Shown piece by piece: positions 35,301-47,463 of a stretch of DNA of 64,000 bases. Source of the DNA: Ectocarpus siliculosus. Taxonomy: Eukaryota > Sar > Phaeophyceae > Ectocarpales > Ectocarpaceae. The translations under genes were made by a program, and so were the position numbers. The DNA lies in assembly GCA_000310025.1 (NCBI GenBank), contig FN649747.1:976715-1040714 (forward strand), read 5' to 3'. Position 1 is the stretch's first letter. Each line of letters opens with the position of its first letter. The notes beneath the pieces are model-generated. The model worked only from the letters and a program-made list of their open reading frames with translations. It ran no database searches and was not told the origin of the DNA.

Positions 35301-38300
35301 GCTTGCTGGGATATTCAAAGCAGGCCAGAAGAACGAACACTGCAGGAGGTTGTCGAAATTTCCGACGACACAGTCTTATTGACTCTGGCAAATGTGTCTA
35401 AGAGAGGCCAACAAGTTCAATGAAGAAAAAACACATCGGGGTTTAGTGGTGCTTGAGCCGAAATTGAACCATACGCATTTGTTAAATAAAATGGGAGACT
35501 TACACAAGACGGAAGACTGTAACAGGAGGCCGCGGCGTGAATGTTGAAAAAAAAAACGACATCTGTTTTGGACATATTGGTGCACACGTCCTTACTAGTC
35601 AATCTTCATTGGCATTACCCTCTATGTATCGTAGACCATCAATCGTAGATATCGTATGTCTCGGTTCATACATAACGCATCTGTATGCGGAGGACTGCTG
35701 AGGCATTCTTCTGCCCAATGGATCGCGTATCTGTCACTCTCGCTGTAACATTCTTCTGCTCAAGGGATCGCGTATCTGTCACTCTCGCATGGACTTCTCT
35801 GGATAGTTTTGGCTTTTTGCTTTCCTGGTCTTCTCTAGGAACTGCCGTCTTCTTGACTTCTGCGTTGTCTGTGGATCTATCTGTGTGTCTTGCCAATATA
35901 TCTTCACGTCTTTACACAGCACAAGACGTCCGCCTACCTCTGGTCTTCAACCGCTTGCGGTGCCAACCATCTCGACTAGCATCGAGAGGCACAGCCTTAC
36001 GGGTCTCCCACACTTTTAACAGTTTTCCCAAACGACCCATGGGTCACCCATGGGCATGCCTGCCCATGAAGTGCCCATGGGTGGCCCCTGGGTGACCCCT
36101 GGGTGTCCCATGGGAGTTTTATGAAAACTGTCCATAGTGTGGGAGATTGCAGCCTTACCCACGTATCAAGGGCATCTCAGACAATATCCATAACAGGTTT
36201 TAGTGCGGGAGATTGCAGCCTTACCCACGTGTCAAGGGGATCTCAGACAATGTCCACAACAGGTTTTGAAGCCTCGACTGTGAGTGAGTGGAGGCCTGCA
36301 GCGACTGCGGCTCCTGCTGCTGTCGTCGAGTGCTATGGCGTGCACACACATCGTCTTCTACCATTCCACGCGGAGTTCCCTCTGATGAAAGTAGCTGTAA
36401 CTGAACTCCCCCTGAGAAGAACTTTATGATGAAACGTTGATCGGCGAAACGGTGTAGTTGAAACGCGCCAAAAACACCGTCAGGTAGACGATTGTCCTGT
36501 CTTTCCGTGGAAGGTGTCTCGTCCTTAGATGTGGCCAGAGACTCCCCCATAGCACTGGAGGAGAACCCGAACGTGGATGATTCGGATCCCTGGCGTTGTG
36601 CTAGGTGGGCGCTCCCGACGTTGTTGGAAGGCTGTAGTAGCGCTAGGTCAGCAGCCAGCCCCCGGAGCCCTTTCTGGTTATGGCACTACTGAAAGAGCTC
36701 CGGGGACTGGCTGCTAACCTAGCACTGCTACAGCCTTCCAACAACGTCGGGAGCGCCCACCTAGCACAACGCCAAGGATCCGATCATCCACTTTCGGGTT
36801 CTCCTTCACCGCTATGGGGGAGTCTCTGGCCACCTCCCATGACGAGACACCTTCCACGGAAAGGCAGGACAATTGTCTACCTGACGGGTTATTTTGCGCG
36901 TTTCAACTACACCGTTTCGCCGATCAATGTTTCATCATAAAATTCTTCTCGGAGGGAATTACGGCTATTTTCATCGGAAACAAGAATCATCTTCGACGCC
37001 ATCATAGAGAAAAATGTCAACATCTTCAACGACATCTTCAAGAATTAACATCGTCATCATTAATGTGTATGTTTCTGGTCTTTAGTTTGTATGAATCAGT
37101 TTACTCTTTCAGTCATTCACTTGTCGACTTCGCATCATCGCTGGTTGAATAGCCACCTAGGCTAGGGTTGGACTTATTGTACATTGCTTGTGCAGGACAA
37201 CAAGAACGCTACTCTGCAAGCGCATAGATGTACATGAAATGATACCAAGCACATTCGCTGTGTACCTTAGTGGCATGGATGGATTAGTTTCTTTTACTTT
37301 TGTTTCACGTAGACTGGATTCAATGTAAGTTCATTGAGGGGGAGTGTTATGAAAGTATTAGCTCACGTCCTATACTAGTCAATGTTCACTAGCATTGCTC
37401 TCTATCGTAGATCATGCATCGTAGATATCGTGTGTTTCGATTAATACGTAACGCATCTGTATGCGGAGGAATTAGCTGTAGCATTCTTCTGCTCGAGGGA
37501 TCGCGTATCGTTCACTCTCACATGGACTTCTCTGGATAGATTAAGCTTTTAGCTTTCCTGGTCTTCTCTAGGAACTGCCGTCTTCTGAACTTCTGCATTC
37601 TCTGTGGATCTATCTGTGTGTCTTGCCAGTTTCCAGTATATCTTCACATCTCTACACAGCACAAGAAGTACGCCTACTTCTGGTCTTCAACCACTTGCGG
37701 TGCTAACATCTCGACTAGCATCGAGAGGCACAGCCTTACCCACGTGTCAAGGGTATCTCAGACAGTATCCACAACACCATCCAAATTTCTCTGGTATTCT
37801 CTACAGCAGTACACAGTCCTGCGTCAGAAACCTACGTAATATTGATGACGAATGGCGTTAGGGAATCAGAGTGTGATCCCCTGTGCAACGCTATCGACGG
37901 CCAGGTACCACACACACCACACCAATCCACGGCCGACCACAAGCATGAGCAGCTGTTTTCATTCATTCCTGCTAAGCCGGGGTAGAGAGCTCAGTGTACA
38001 GCTCATGAGCAGCAAGGCGACACCAGAGGAAAACAGGCCGTTCTGACCGTCGACATCCGAAACCGAATCCCCACCCACCATCATCAACAGCTCACCGTAG
38101 TGTCCTTCAACTTACCTGGAAGCCATGTCGCAGAACGCCGTTCCCCCCGCTTTCCTCAAGTGCTGATAGTAGAGAAACCCCTGTCCCGCTTTGAATGCTT
38201 CCTCGTTGTCATGATCTCGAATGTCGGGTAACGAAAATCGATCCGCCTCTCTATCTGGGCACTCGAACTTGTCAGGAGAGTCCACAGCTACCTGCAGCGG

Positions 38301-38963
38301 GGAGTATATCACGGATGCGTTTCGTGTTGTCGCATGGAAATAATATTCACTGCGTAGTTCTTCTGCTTCAGCTTGAAGTGACTTAGAAGTATGTGTCTCC
38401 TTCTGTCCTCTGTTTGACGTACCTCGGTACCATGTTTTCCAGAGCGACTATTGCGCGCTGTGTTGTATTCACAAATGAACGCTAGTGGTGGTATTCATGT
38501 TTCTCATACCCTTGCCGCATACAGTATTTATGTGCGCTTCTAATCACGTCGGTCATCTCGTATTCACGCACCCCGGTGCGAACTCTCCGTCCCCATACCA
38601 AACAAAAGAAACACATTTTCATCTTCTTCTTATCCTTCTTCACAACCGCGTGTGAACTGGCGCACAGGTACCATATTCGGGTTGTCATTATTATACTACT
38701 GCCTGGAATATTACTGGTTCAAACATTATATCAGTACATGGTATATGCCCACACGTCCTCCCTTTCGGTGCGCTGTGAAAGCAACAAGCAATACTTCTCG
38801 CCTTGAAAGGGTCCGTCTCCTGAAGTACCCTTGCCAGATCAGCGCGACTGTCGAGGCCGATAGAATGTAATCTCTCCACCAAGTCCCACCCGGTCAGCTC
38901 CTCCGGGATCTCAACCAACTTCTGCACGGGATTAGCCTGTGGTAGTGACTCGGGGCCTGGAAC
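32378..38963 (-). CDS. Carbohydrate sulfotransferase domain (nine exons, probably C-terminal part of the GT31 gene)
   Basis: Exons: 38829-38963, 38116-38291, 35109-35223, 34670-34755, 33986-34081, 33686-33782, 33268-33348, 32788-32919 and 32378-32584; every join agrees in phase (374 residues). Family knowledge: such enzymes move sulfate from PAPS to sugars in the Golgi. The 5'-phosphosulfate loop is YYQHLRKAGGTAFC. Then follow NMPATEIPWYFCMAD, SNEWDVLP, the 3'-phosphate site TTLRHPVDRWYSQYRFEHL, DNAYIKTFCG, DLKSAMNILRRFNLVLVLEF and NVFDFLLFQWVKRLY, the usual order for Gal3ST/HS2ST-type enzymes. The first exon begins at an acceptor in phase 0 with no in-frame ATG upstream, and only 215 bases separate it from the end of the GT31 open frame. 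A fusion through a GAG/GTCGGT donor near 39200 is therefore likely. An LTR element lies in the intron 35224-38115. Confidence 0.82.
36005..36148. mobile_element. Small hairpin insertion in the left LTR
   Basis: Ends CTCCCACACTTTTAACAGTT and, inverted, CTCCCACACTATGGACAGTT bound about 140 bases absent from the right LTR. The interior is an array of CCCATGGG/CCCCTGGG words (36037-36115). A partial second copy of the LTR end follows (the GATTGCAGCCTTACCCACGT blocks at about 36145 and 36210). Confidence 0.6.
36378..36985. repeat. Long inverted repeat, arms about 290 bp, loop about 26 bp
   Basis: The left arm (36378-36669) and right arm (36696-36985) are imperfect reverse complements along their whole length: for example CGCTCCCGACGTTGTTGGAA at 36610 pairs with TTCCAACAACGTCGGGAGCG at 36736. 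The transcript would fold into a long hairpin. It fills most of the interior of the LTR element. Confidence 0.9.
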
Positions 38964-39177
38964 CTAGAGACACCACAGAGTGTATCAGGTGAGAATCAGG
39001 GAACCCATTAGGTCCGGCTTCATCCTCGATGTGCATCAGAAGCGAGCATGCGTGCGCAATGAATTCACACGCCCAATGCGTGTGCAATGAATTCACACAC
39101 CTTCCTACCTCAGCTTGCTCTATTCAAAAGAAGGATCAGACAGCAACCAATTCTGCTCTGGCTGCCCCTCAAGAAAA

Positions 39178-42100
39178 TCAAGCGGCGAGTGCGCCAGGGA
39201 ACATTCTACTGCCATTGAGGTGCCCTATACCGACCTCATCATTTTGGCAGGAGTAAACCAAATGGTAAAGCCGCCTCATGAGCTGCTCATCGACATCGTT
39301 GAAGCTGAGGGAGTCACTTGAGTAGCCTTCGCGACCGAACTTCGCATCAACCTCCTGGTCCATGTACCAGGCATTCACGACGATTCCTGACGCAAGGCGA
39401 TCTGCTGGGTCCAGAGGCATGTGTTGCCTGCCATCCCGATGAAAAGTCAACCAACCAGGGAAACCCAACGAGACCAGACGATGAGTCACGACAAGCTGAA
39501 GCGACCAAGAGAAACAGTTGGTCGCGTGGCTCATAGGGCGCGCGTATAACCAAGGGTGCAGTACGGCCTTGTTTCGACCTTCGCTCGCAAAAGTTGTGCC
39601 GCACTTGTACATGCTGGATGGACAGCATGACTCGGTGCTACGAAAACGTATGTGTGATTGGCCACTGGTCCGAACTGGCGCCGATGACCCAGCAATGCGT
39701 TTTGGCCGAGTGCGTACACCTGCCCTGCAAAGACATCAAGTATCACAAAAAAAGAGGTTCTTACCCGAAGTGAGTTGCTGGCGTGAAGGGGTGGAATCGC
39801 TCGCGCCCGAGAGTATCTCGAGTATCGAATGCGCTGACGCCGTTCTTCTTCAAGCACATAGAAACCTGATCATACAGAGCACCCCCATATACACACCCCA
39901 GGAGCGTGGTTCGGTTAGCAAAGCTAGAAGCGAAACTGTTGTGTAGTCCCCATTTGCAGATTTCGTGTGAGCACAGAGTGTCACCTCGGGTTCGAAATCC
40001 TAGCCTACGTCCTCCAGTACACTCACCCACTGGTATGTGTATAAGAGCTATTTGTGGCTGGTGCTGTTTACGATAGGCATGTCCGAGGAGGAGACGGATC
40101 CGAAAAGACGATCACCCGCATCTGTGCAATCACATTGTGCTGCACGGTATGTAGACTGCCTTGCATCTCCTTTTCTCTTCTTGTTTTGAATCTCTCTCTC
40201 TCTCTCATCGGTGATTCGCTACACAACAGCCTTCTGCCTCACCAAGAGATCTTCCCATGGAGTTTTCCTATGGGGCTGGCAATCGTCATCGTCGAGGTGG
40301 CTCGCCAAGAGGCCCACCGACGCCTGGTTCAACACGTATGAGGCCCGTCCGTTGTTGTACATTCGATGGTCCTCGCCAAACACACGTAGACGTCTTCCTA
40401 GGTACATGGGGTTGGCCCCGCCGTTTTTGATGCCCCCGCCTGCGCTCTTGACCTCATCCGATAGCAGGTACTGCGGGTCGACCGGGTAGGGGCGGAACAA
40501 AGCGGATACTTCGTGTTCCAAAGGCAAGTACTAGAAGCTCGAGACTTGCTAGATATGTCGGGTCTGGAGATGTCGTTGTGAAAGTAGGAAGACTCCCCAG
40601 CCATCAGGCACCTCCTAGCTTCTATGGGTCCAAGCAGCACAGATTTGGGGTAGGACAGCTGCAAAACGCTGCCTATGACTCCCGCGAGGGACGGCGTCAT
40701 TGTGGGATGAACCCTCGTACCCCCATGAGGAACACCAAGCAGGGTAGAGGAGGGAGAGGGAAAATGAAGAGAAAACGGAGGGAATGTTTTGAACAAAGGA
40801 AGCATCCGTGACAAATGTACTACGGGGAAAACGACAATAGCGCGGACAACCGTTTTCCTCAGTGCAACGCCATCATCGACCACCGCAGACCCTGCTGAAC
40901 GTCTCGGGAAGAGAACAACAAGGCATCTATTTTCACACCGAAACCATTGCACCGCACCATGCTATGATGCTCGGCACACCTTGCGCAGGTTCTCCGCGAT
41001 AAGGAAGAGGTCGTCGCCCCCGAGGATGAACCAGTCGAAGTCCTCTTTGTAGTGGAAGTTGATGTACTTCCAGATGGCTCTGCTTTTCTGCCACATGTTG
41101 CCTTCCTCCTCGAGGCCCTCTCGCTTGATCTTGAGCCTGGTGGGCGTCACACCAACAACACCTATTAACTAGCGGCGTAGTCCCTTGGGAGAAAGCGACA
41201 AACACAGTTGCACTGTTCTACCCAATACCTTGCTGTTTCTGTCAGGTTCAGCATAGTTGTAGCCCGTACTTTGTTCCTGTATACGACTCATTTACTGCAT
41301 CTGCTATTGCTTCTGGAGTTCTACCTGGCTGCACACAAAGGCCAGGAAAAAGCCCTCACGTGCTAAGTTCTTGGTCAGTTTTGTCGCTGAAGGCCACGAA
41401 TCCGTCACAGTGGGACGCCCATGTCTCCTTGATCGCCTGCAGTTCAGCACCCCATTGCGAGCGCATCACACAAACCCCACAAGACGGAGCAACAAAAATG
41501 GAGGAAAATTATGCCGGGGACGTGCCAGGCGAAGGGTGACTGGATTTGCTCGCGTCAGTTCCCACGTTAGTTTCTGGATGCCGATCTCTCCCCGACATTT
41601 AATATGCCTACCAGTTGTATGGGACGAAGAGGCGGAAATCATTTCATATGGTTGCAGGGGAACACTCGTGACTCATGAGGCTTATGGTCGTGCATGTATC
41701 TTTGAAAATCCCTTCCAAAAGCGCATTCTAAATTGAACGTCACTGGCATGCACATGAACCCGTGCCAAAAGGACAGGGGCGATCGTAGGACAGCCTCCTA
41801 TCAGACGCAATATTGATTTCAACCAACAACCCGCCCCACCTTGACGTTGGTGCGATGGTTCTGATGGCGGGTGGATATACCGCAGAATATCCTTGGCGCA
41901 GTCTTTGCGGCACCCTCCCAAACACGGACCTGGGCCAAAAGTTTCTGGTGGTCATCGTTCCTGCGGAGATGTGGACGACGGCGAATCAACATGGATCGAA
42001 ACGATTGAGGCACATTCTACAAATGAAGAAACAAACAACATTGGACGCGGTACCCCATGTGGCACCCTTCGGGGTACATCAAAGCTGTGTGGAACGGACA

Positions 42101-43753
42101 AGACGTGGGTTGGCCCATCAGGCGCGTGGGTCTAACAAAAACGGCCCAGTTGCCAAGAACCAAACGTCATGACGGGGGGGGTTGAACTCACCCGTCGCAC
42201 GCCCCAGGAAGATCACTCTGCGCTGACAAGAAATTGGTCCCGTCGATTTTTTCTTGGTAGTCCCAAGGCTGCCCGACTATCTGTGTATCTTCTGAGCCGG
42301 AAATAGGTGGGGATCCTCGTCCAATCGGCTGATCGAGAGCCTCGTATTGGCATCCCTTGTACGCTGTAATCTCGAATACGCTCATTTTCAAGAAACCTCC
42401 ACAAATTTCGCCTGTGGTGGTGCCCGCGCACAGAAAGTCGCATTCGCCGGCCGCGAGCTCCTCACCGTTCTGGTTTAGCTCGGGGTGAATCCCGCACCAG
42501 CACTTTTTTATTGATTCGTGGGGGATCGAGGAGGAAGGCCAAGGGCGGGTGCCCAAAAAGCAAGTTGCAGGGCAATAGCTCGGTGTGCGGGAAGTACACA
42601 CCTCCATATGTCGGATAGGGCTACGCCGCACACCAAAGTTCGTCCACGAACGTACTTTAGCGTCGAAATTCCTCAGTCGAGGCGCTACTTTCACGGCACC
42701 AACGAAACACGCGAGACGTAGCAAGTATACACGAATACACAGAGAAGAAAAAACGTCTACCGTAGGGTCCAAGCAAACATCATTGACAACGCAACGCTTT
42801 CTGCATAAACAGCGAGGAGTTGAATACTCTGTGCCAGCAGTCAGTCCTGTTGCGTCCGAATGTACGAGTTACAAAATTGTATGAGGCCTCGACAACACCG
42901 AGCAAGTATCTCGGAGAAGTCTCCGAAACGAGTAATGATATTTCCCGCAGGTCTTTTAACAGACCTGGACTTCCTGTCTGTGAAGAATGAACCGCAAGAG
43001 CTCAGGTTCACGGTCGCGTATGTGCGAGGAGATGTACTTCTATGGCGCTACCTTGTCGAGGGTCTAGCTGGAGTTGAGCAGCAACATCCTTTGAAACACT
43101 TTGGTAGCAAGTAACAGCAGTAGGCTGGACACACCGCGAACTGCAATATTTAGCGTTGGCCCGGGGGGGGGGTGAGATCTAGCAAGGGTTCCAAAAAACC
43201 TCCAGCTACCTATTGCTCCTTCCAACCTTTTAGGCCGTTCTTGCTTTGTGTTGGGGGTACTTCAACAGGAGCTAATTTGTCAGGTAGACTTCGATACATT
43301 TAGCAAACTTGAAAACATGCACATTTACCACCCACCTCGCCGGAGTATTGCATGCCAAAGTGGGTGTTCACCCCGTCGTCGCAGAACATGTAGCACATCT
43401 GAGAGTGAAAACCGCGATGTTCATCGAGACCGGATATTATCCACCACTAGCATGCAGTGTACTCCGTTGAGAGAGACAAGTGACACACTGGAAGAACCTC
43501 AAGATCACAATTCTCGAAACAAGAGCCATGACGGGAACCTAGATGTGTTCCGACGAAAACACTGCTGCAGCCCAGACACATGAAGAAAAAGAATTCCGTC
43601 GTCCCCAGCGGCTAAACCGAAGTATGGGATTGAATGGCCACTTTGGACAAGCGTTGATGCTTACCTCCGCAGACATTGGATTATGCTGGCCCCTCGAATT
43701 GAGTATCCTCTTGCCGACCGAGTCGGCATAGCAGCCAACGAAAGAAAAATCAG
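39178..43753 (-). CDS. WSC-domain GT31 glycosyltransferase (C1GalT-like)
   Basis: Recognised exons: 43665-43753 and 42192-42601 (WSC domain: FSFVGCYADSVGKRIL, KKCWCG, GECDFLCAGTTTGEICGG, the usual cysteine pattern of this carbohydrate-binding module); then 41840-41929 (RIFCGISTRHQNHRTNVK), 41360-41436 (AIKETWASHCDGFVAFSD), 40980-41136 (IWKYINFHYKEDFDWF, GGDDLFLIAENLRK), 40243-40530 (NPMYLGRRL, NNGRASYVLN), 39765-39865 (DTRDTLGRERFHPFTP) and about 39178-39530 (DSLSFNDVDEQLMRRLYHLV). This order matches core-1 beta-1,3-galactosyltransferases, Golgi enzymes needing a DxD metal site; here the site reads GGDD. Phases agree from 41929 to 39765; the joins 42192-41929 and 39765-39500 are not resolved. 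The N-terminal exons (membrane anchor) upstream of 43753 were not found. The GT31 frame closes at 39178 unless spliced on to the sulfotransferase exons. Confidence 0.82.
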
Positions 43754-44039
43754 CTGGGCAGCCTGCTAGGCCGATCGCAGAAGGAACGAACAGGGCGCAC
43801 TCGAGTGGTGCGGTCTGCATGTAGCGGGAGACAGCTTGAATATTCGACTTGTAGACGTAAGTCATATGAACCCGTCCTCCTGCGCCTCTCAACGTCAAAC
43901 ACGGCCATTTATAAGCTGGAGCGGTGCAGCAATTGATTTACTCACGGACGAGACAACGATAGGACAAACACGCATCGAACCCTTACAACAGGTAGAAAAA
44001 GATCTCCAATCGGCGCGGGTCTACGTCCTGACAGAGTAG

Positions 44040-46307
44040 ACGGTGCGGCTGCACGGCGCCGGCAACACACAACACAATGGGATCACCGAGCGTGCTGGAC
44101 GGACGCTAAGGAACGTCGTTAGATGTTTAATGCATGGCAGAAAACCACCAGAGTTTCTATGGGGCGAGTTGTGCTTGCTGCACGGCGGTACACATCACGA
44201 ATCGCCTGCCGCATGTGCATCTGAACAATGAGACTCCTTACTACTGGATGTTTGGGAAGCAAGCTTCGTTACGCCATCTACGGGTCATCGGATCATCAGC
44301 GTTCGTGCACGCCGAAACGTACAAGTCTAAGCTTGCGAATCGAGCTTGGCCAGGAATACCGGTTGGGTACAGCCCCAACAGCAATGCTTACCGGATTTAT
44401 AATCCAATGGACGCGACCATGCCGCCGGTCATACCGACAATTGAGGAACTGCGCGACTACGAACCGGAAGAATTGTCGATTTCCTCGGATGTCGTCATAC
44501 TCGGAAACGAGGGGGAAGCGACAGATAATTCGCAAAATGAGGAGGATTACTTCAACAAGAACAAGAACAAGAAGGAGAAGAAGGAAGTACAACTCGCACG
44601 AACTTGCGAAGCAGCGGAAGGAAAATGGATAATCAACAAGTAACAAACAGCAAACACCAGCAAGCGGAGCTACGGAGGCTACCGCCATGGAACAAACTAG
44701 CCGCTTTTGTCAACCAAGATCAAGATCAAGGTCAAGATATAAGAATCAAGACTCCTTCAGCTGGAGAACCTGTCCGGTCGCCAGCATCAATACCTATACC
44801 AACTACATATCAAGAAGCCATGAGGTCTATGGATGCCGATCAATGGAAAGCAGCTAGGGACAAGGAAATGAGGAGCTCAAAGATCATGATGTGGCGGATG
44901 CAATTCCAATTCAGAGCCTATTCCTGGAGCTAACCCTACTGGATCAAGGTGGTTATACACAATGAAAGCACCCGGAGTAATGAAGGCAAGACTCATCGTG
45001 CAAGGCTGGGGACAACGGCATGGAATCGACTGTGGTGGAACCTACGCCCCTGCGAGTCGATTTAGCTCACAGCTAGTATTAGTGGCGATTGCGGCGGAAA
45101 GAGGATACGTTGTGGAAACCATGGACGTGGTGACCGCATTTCTTTAAAGCAACGTGGAGGAAGAAGTGTATGTTCGTGAAGCTAAAGGATACGAAATAAT
45201 GGATGAAGTTACGGGACTACCGCTGGTGATGAAGCTCAAGAAAATCTTATACGGATTGAAGCAGCGCCCTCGGAACTTCGGCAACGCATTTGCCAAAGGA
45301 ATAAAAAAAATCGGGTTTACTTCTCTACGGAACGACCCGTGCGTATATGTGTACGGTACTCGACCGACATATGCGATACTATGTGTGTACGTGGACGACT
45401 GCACACTAGCTGGAAAGACACCGAGCGTGGTTCAAGATTTGAAGAAACAGCTATCGGAAAAATTCAAGACGACGGACGGAGGACCAGCGGAACTACTACT
45501 AGGAAGGAAATTTCTCAGAGCGACGGAGAAATCACCGTGAGCCAACACAAACATGTGATGAACATACTGGACAAGTATCAAATGACGGACTGCAAACCAG
45601 TGGCGACTCCAGGATGCGGACCAGAAATTGAACAAGAGCCGGAAAATGCTATATATTTAACTGACGAGGACAAGAAACTCTACCAGGGAATAGTCGGAAG
45701 TCTATTCTTCTTGACTAACACGACAAGATGGGAGATTTATATGCCGTGATGATCCTGTGTAGAGGGATGAACTAGCCTACCAACCAACATATGGTCGGAG
45801 CGAAGAGAGTGCTGCGATAGGTTCGAGGATGCCCGGATATGCCACTAAAGTTCAGGAGAGGACAATGGGACCTGAAGTGCTACTGTGACGCGAACTCCGC
45901 TGGGTCGAGCGAGACACTCCAGAAACGTTCTTCTACAGGATACCTGTTCATTCTAGCAGGAGGCGTCATCAGCTCAATCCAGTGTACATGCGGAGATAAT
46001 CGCGATGTCTACAGGAGCGAGGGAAGCCATTATCTGCAAGGTGTACTGCCGGAACTTGCAACATCCCGCTTCATTCATATTCCACGGGACACTGAGCACA
46101 GGGGGAAACTCTATGTTTCGAGGCCGCAGCAAGTTCATCAGCACGAGATACTGGCTCCTTAGACAAAATGTGAACCAGGGGAATATTGTGCTGAAGTTTG
46201 TGAGGAGGGAAGAGCAGCTGGCAGACATACTGACGAAGCATCTGGACCGAGTTCAATTCATCAAGCTGAGAAGGATGGTTCAAGAACATGGAGGATCTAC
46301 GAAATAG
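44040..46307 (+). mobile_element. Ty1/copia retrotransposon remnant, 5'-truncated
   Basis: Starts inside the integrase (TQHNGITERAGRTLRNVV, then after a frameshift NRLPHVHLNNETPYYWMFGK), continues with reverse transcriptase (ETMDVVTAFL, LYGLKQ, YVDD at about 45391-45402) and RNase H (KCYCDANSAGSSET, STGYLFILAGG, ADILTKHL), ending at a stop at 46307. The order integrase before RT marks the copia lineage. Several frameshifts and at least one in-frame stop at 45145 mean it cannot encode a working polyprotein. No flanking LTRs or gag are visible. It lies just upstream of the WSC-GT31 gene, in the opposite orientation. Confidence 0.88.
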
Positions 46308-46651
46308 GAGACTTCGTGCGGCGGAACTGCAGATGTGATGGTTTTAGATGTACACCGACAACATCGGAGAGGGTCGGTGGTACGGTGACTCGAGACATCA
46401 CGCGCAAAGACGTCCGAGACATCATACGCTGAGACAACAACGACCGAGACAGGACAACCTGGACGAGACTACACCGAGACAAAAACGAGGGCAACTACTG
46501 AAACAATGGCATCATCAGAACATGGATCTGGGCTTATTTCGAGTGATGAAGAAATTCAAGTCAGGCAAGAGCATCATTACGACGAAGACAACAACGGCGA
46601 AGACAGCAACGACATGCCAGATGGGTCAATGTGTGTGGAGATTGATCATGT

Positions 46652-46838
46652 TACTCTAGTAGGTACATCTGAAACCGTAACATCTGCAGTTCCGCCGCAC
46701 GAAGTCTCCTATTTCGTAGATCCTCCATGTTCTTGAACCATTGTTCTCAGCTTGACGAATTGAACACGGTCCAGATGCTTCATCAGTACGTCTGCCAGCT
46801 GCTCTTCGCTTCTCACAAACTTCAGCACAATAGGAATG
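46652..46838 (-). mobile_element. Second copia 3' end, inverted
   Basis: On the minus strand this encodes the last 40 or so RNase H residues (IVLKFVRSEEQLADVLMKHL) and the same post-stop sequence as the plus-strand copy, including CTTCGTGCGGCGGAACTGCA. It is truncated upstream at about 46838. The two ends face each other across about 300 bases. Confidence 0.85.
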
Positions 46839-47463
46839 TTGAGCAGAGGGAGGCTACAAGGTCCTGATCTATATACACAGGAATTCCTGATGGAAGTGAA
46901 AACTGAATTGAAGGCAGGCATGGACTGGGTCTTGATTGAAATTATGGAAGAAGGAAGAAAGAGAATGGAGTTGAATCTGGACATGATGGAGCCAAGCAGG
47001 CAGTAGTAGCAAGCTGTGAACATCTTGTTGAGGACCAAGTTAGGAATATTACAGGACTCGGTAGTTAAGGTAGTGAAAAATAGAAAGACCTTCCAGGAGA
47101 ACATGACCAAACGCGTCATGTCAAGACTGAGGGACCGTGGTATGATACAGTAAAAAAGAATAACGAAGAAGTAATTAATGACGATTGTTTTTGGAGTAGG
47201 ATAGCAACTGAACAGGCAGTTCTTGAAGCATGGGTAACGCGCGAACCATGATACAACTTATGGGGGCGTGTATAATGCAGGAGCACGAATGGAGGAAGTA
47301 CTAGACCTGCAGGATTTGTGCGGTAGATATAGAACAACGATGAGGTTGTTGAAGCACACGTAACATTGCATTGGGGGCATGTTGGAATACAGAGCATTAA
47401 TGCTGTAGGTTGTGTGTAGTAGAATAGATGCAGCTGTATGATTGCTGCATGCAATCATACGTA

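Larger units (their letters stand above)
35564..37776. mobile_element. Non-autonomous LTR retroelement
   Basis: Two diverged direct LTRs, about 35564-36261 (enlarged by insertions) and 37345-37776, start TGTT and end ACAACA, sharing blocks such as AACGCATCTGTATGCGGAGGA. A purine tract (TGAGGGGGAG, 37334-37343) lies just before the right LTR, and GGTTTTGAAGCC after the left one weakly resembles an initiator-Met primer site. Flanks ACATC and CCATC look like a decayed 5-bp target duplication. The 1.1-kb interior codes for nothing and is mostly a large inverted repeat. It sits inside a sulfotransferase intron. Confidence 0.8.

Noticed and set aside
46506-46736. Short acidic frame between the copia ends, as a gag start
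   Set aside because: It begins with a plausible ATG but runs into the antisense copia 3' end, so its C-terminal half is a shadow.
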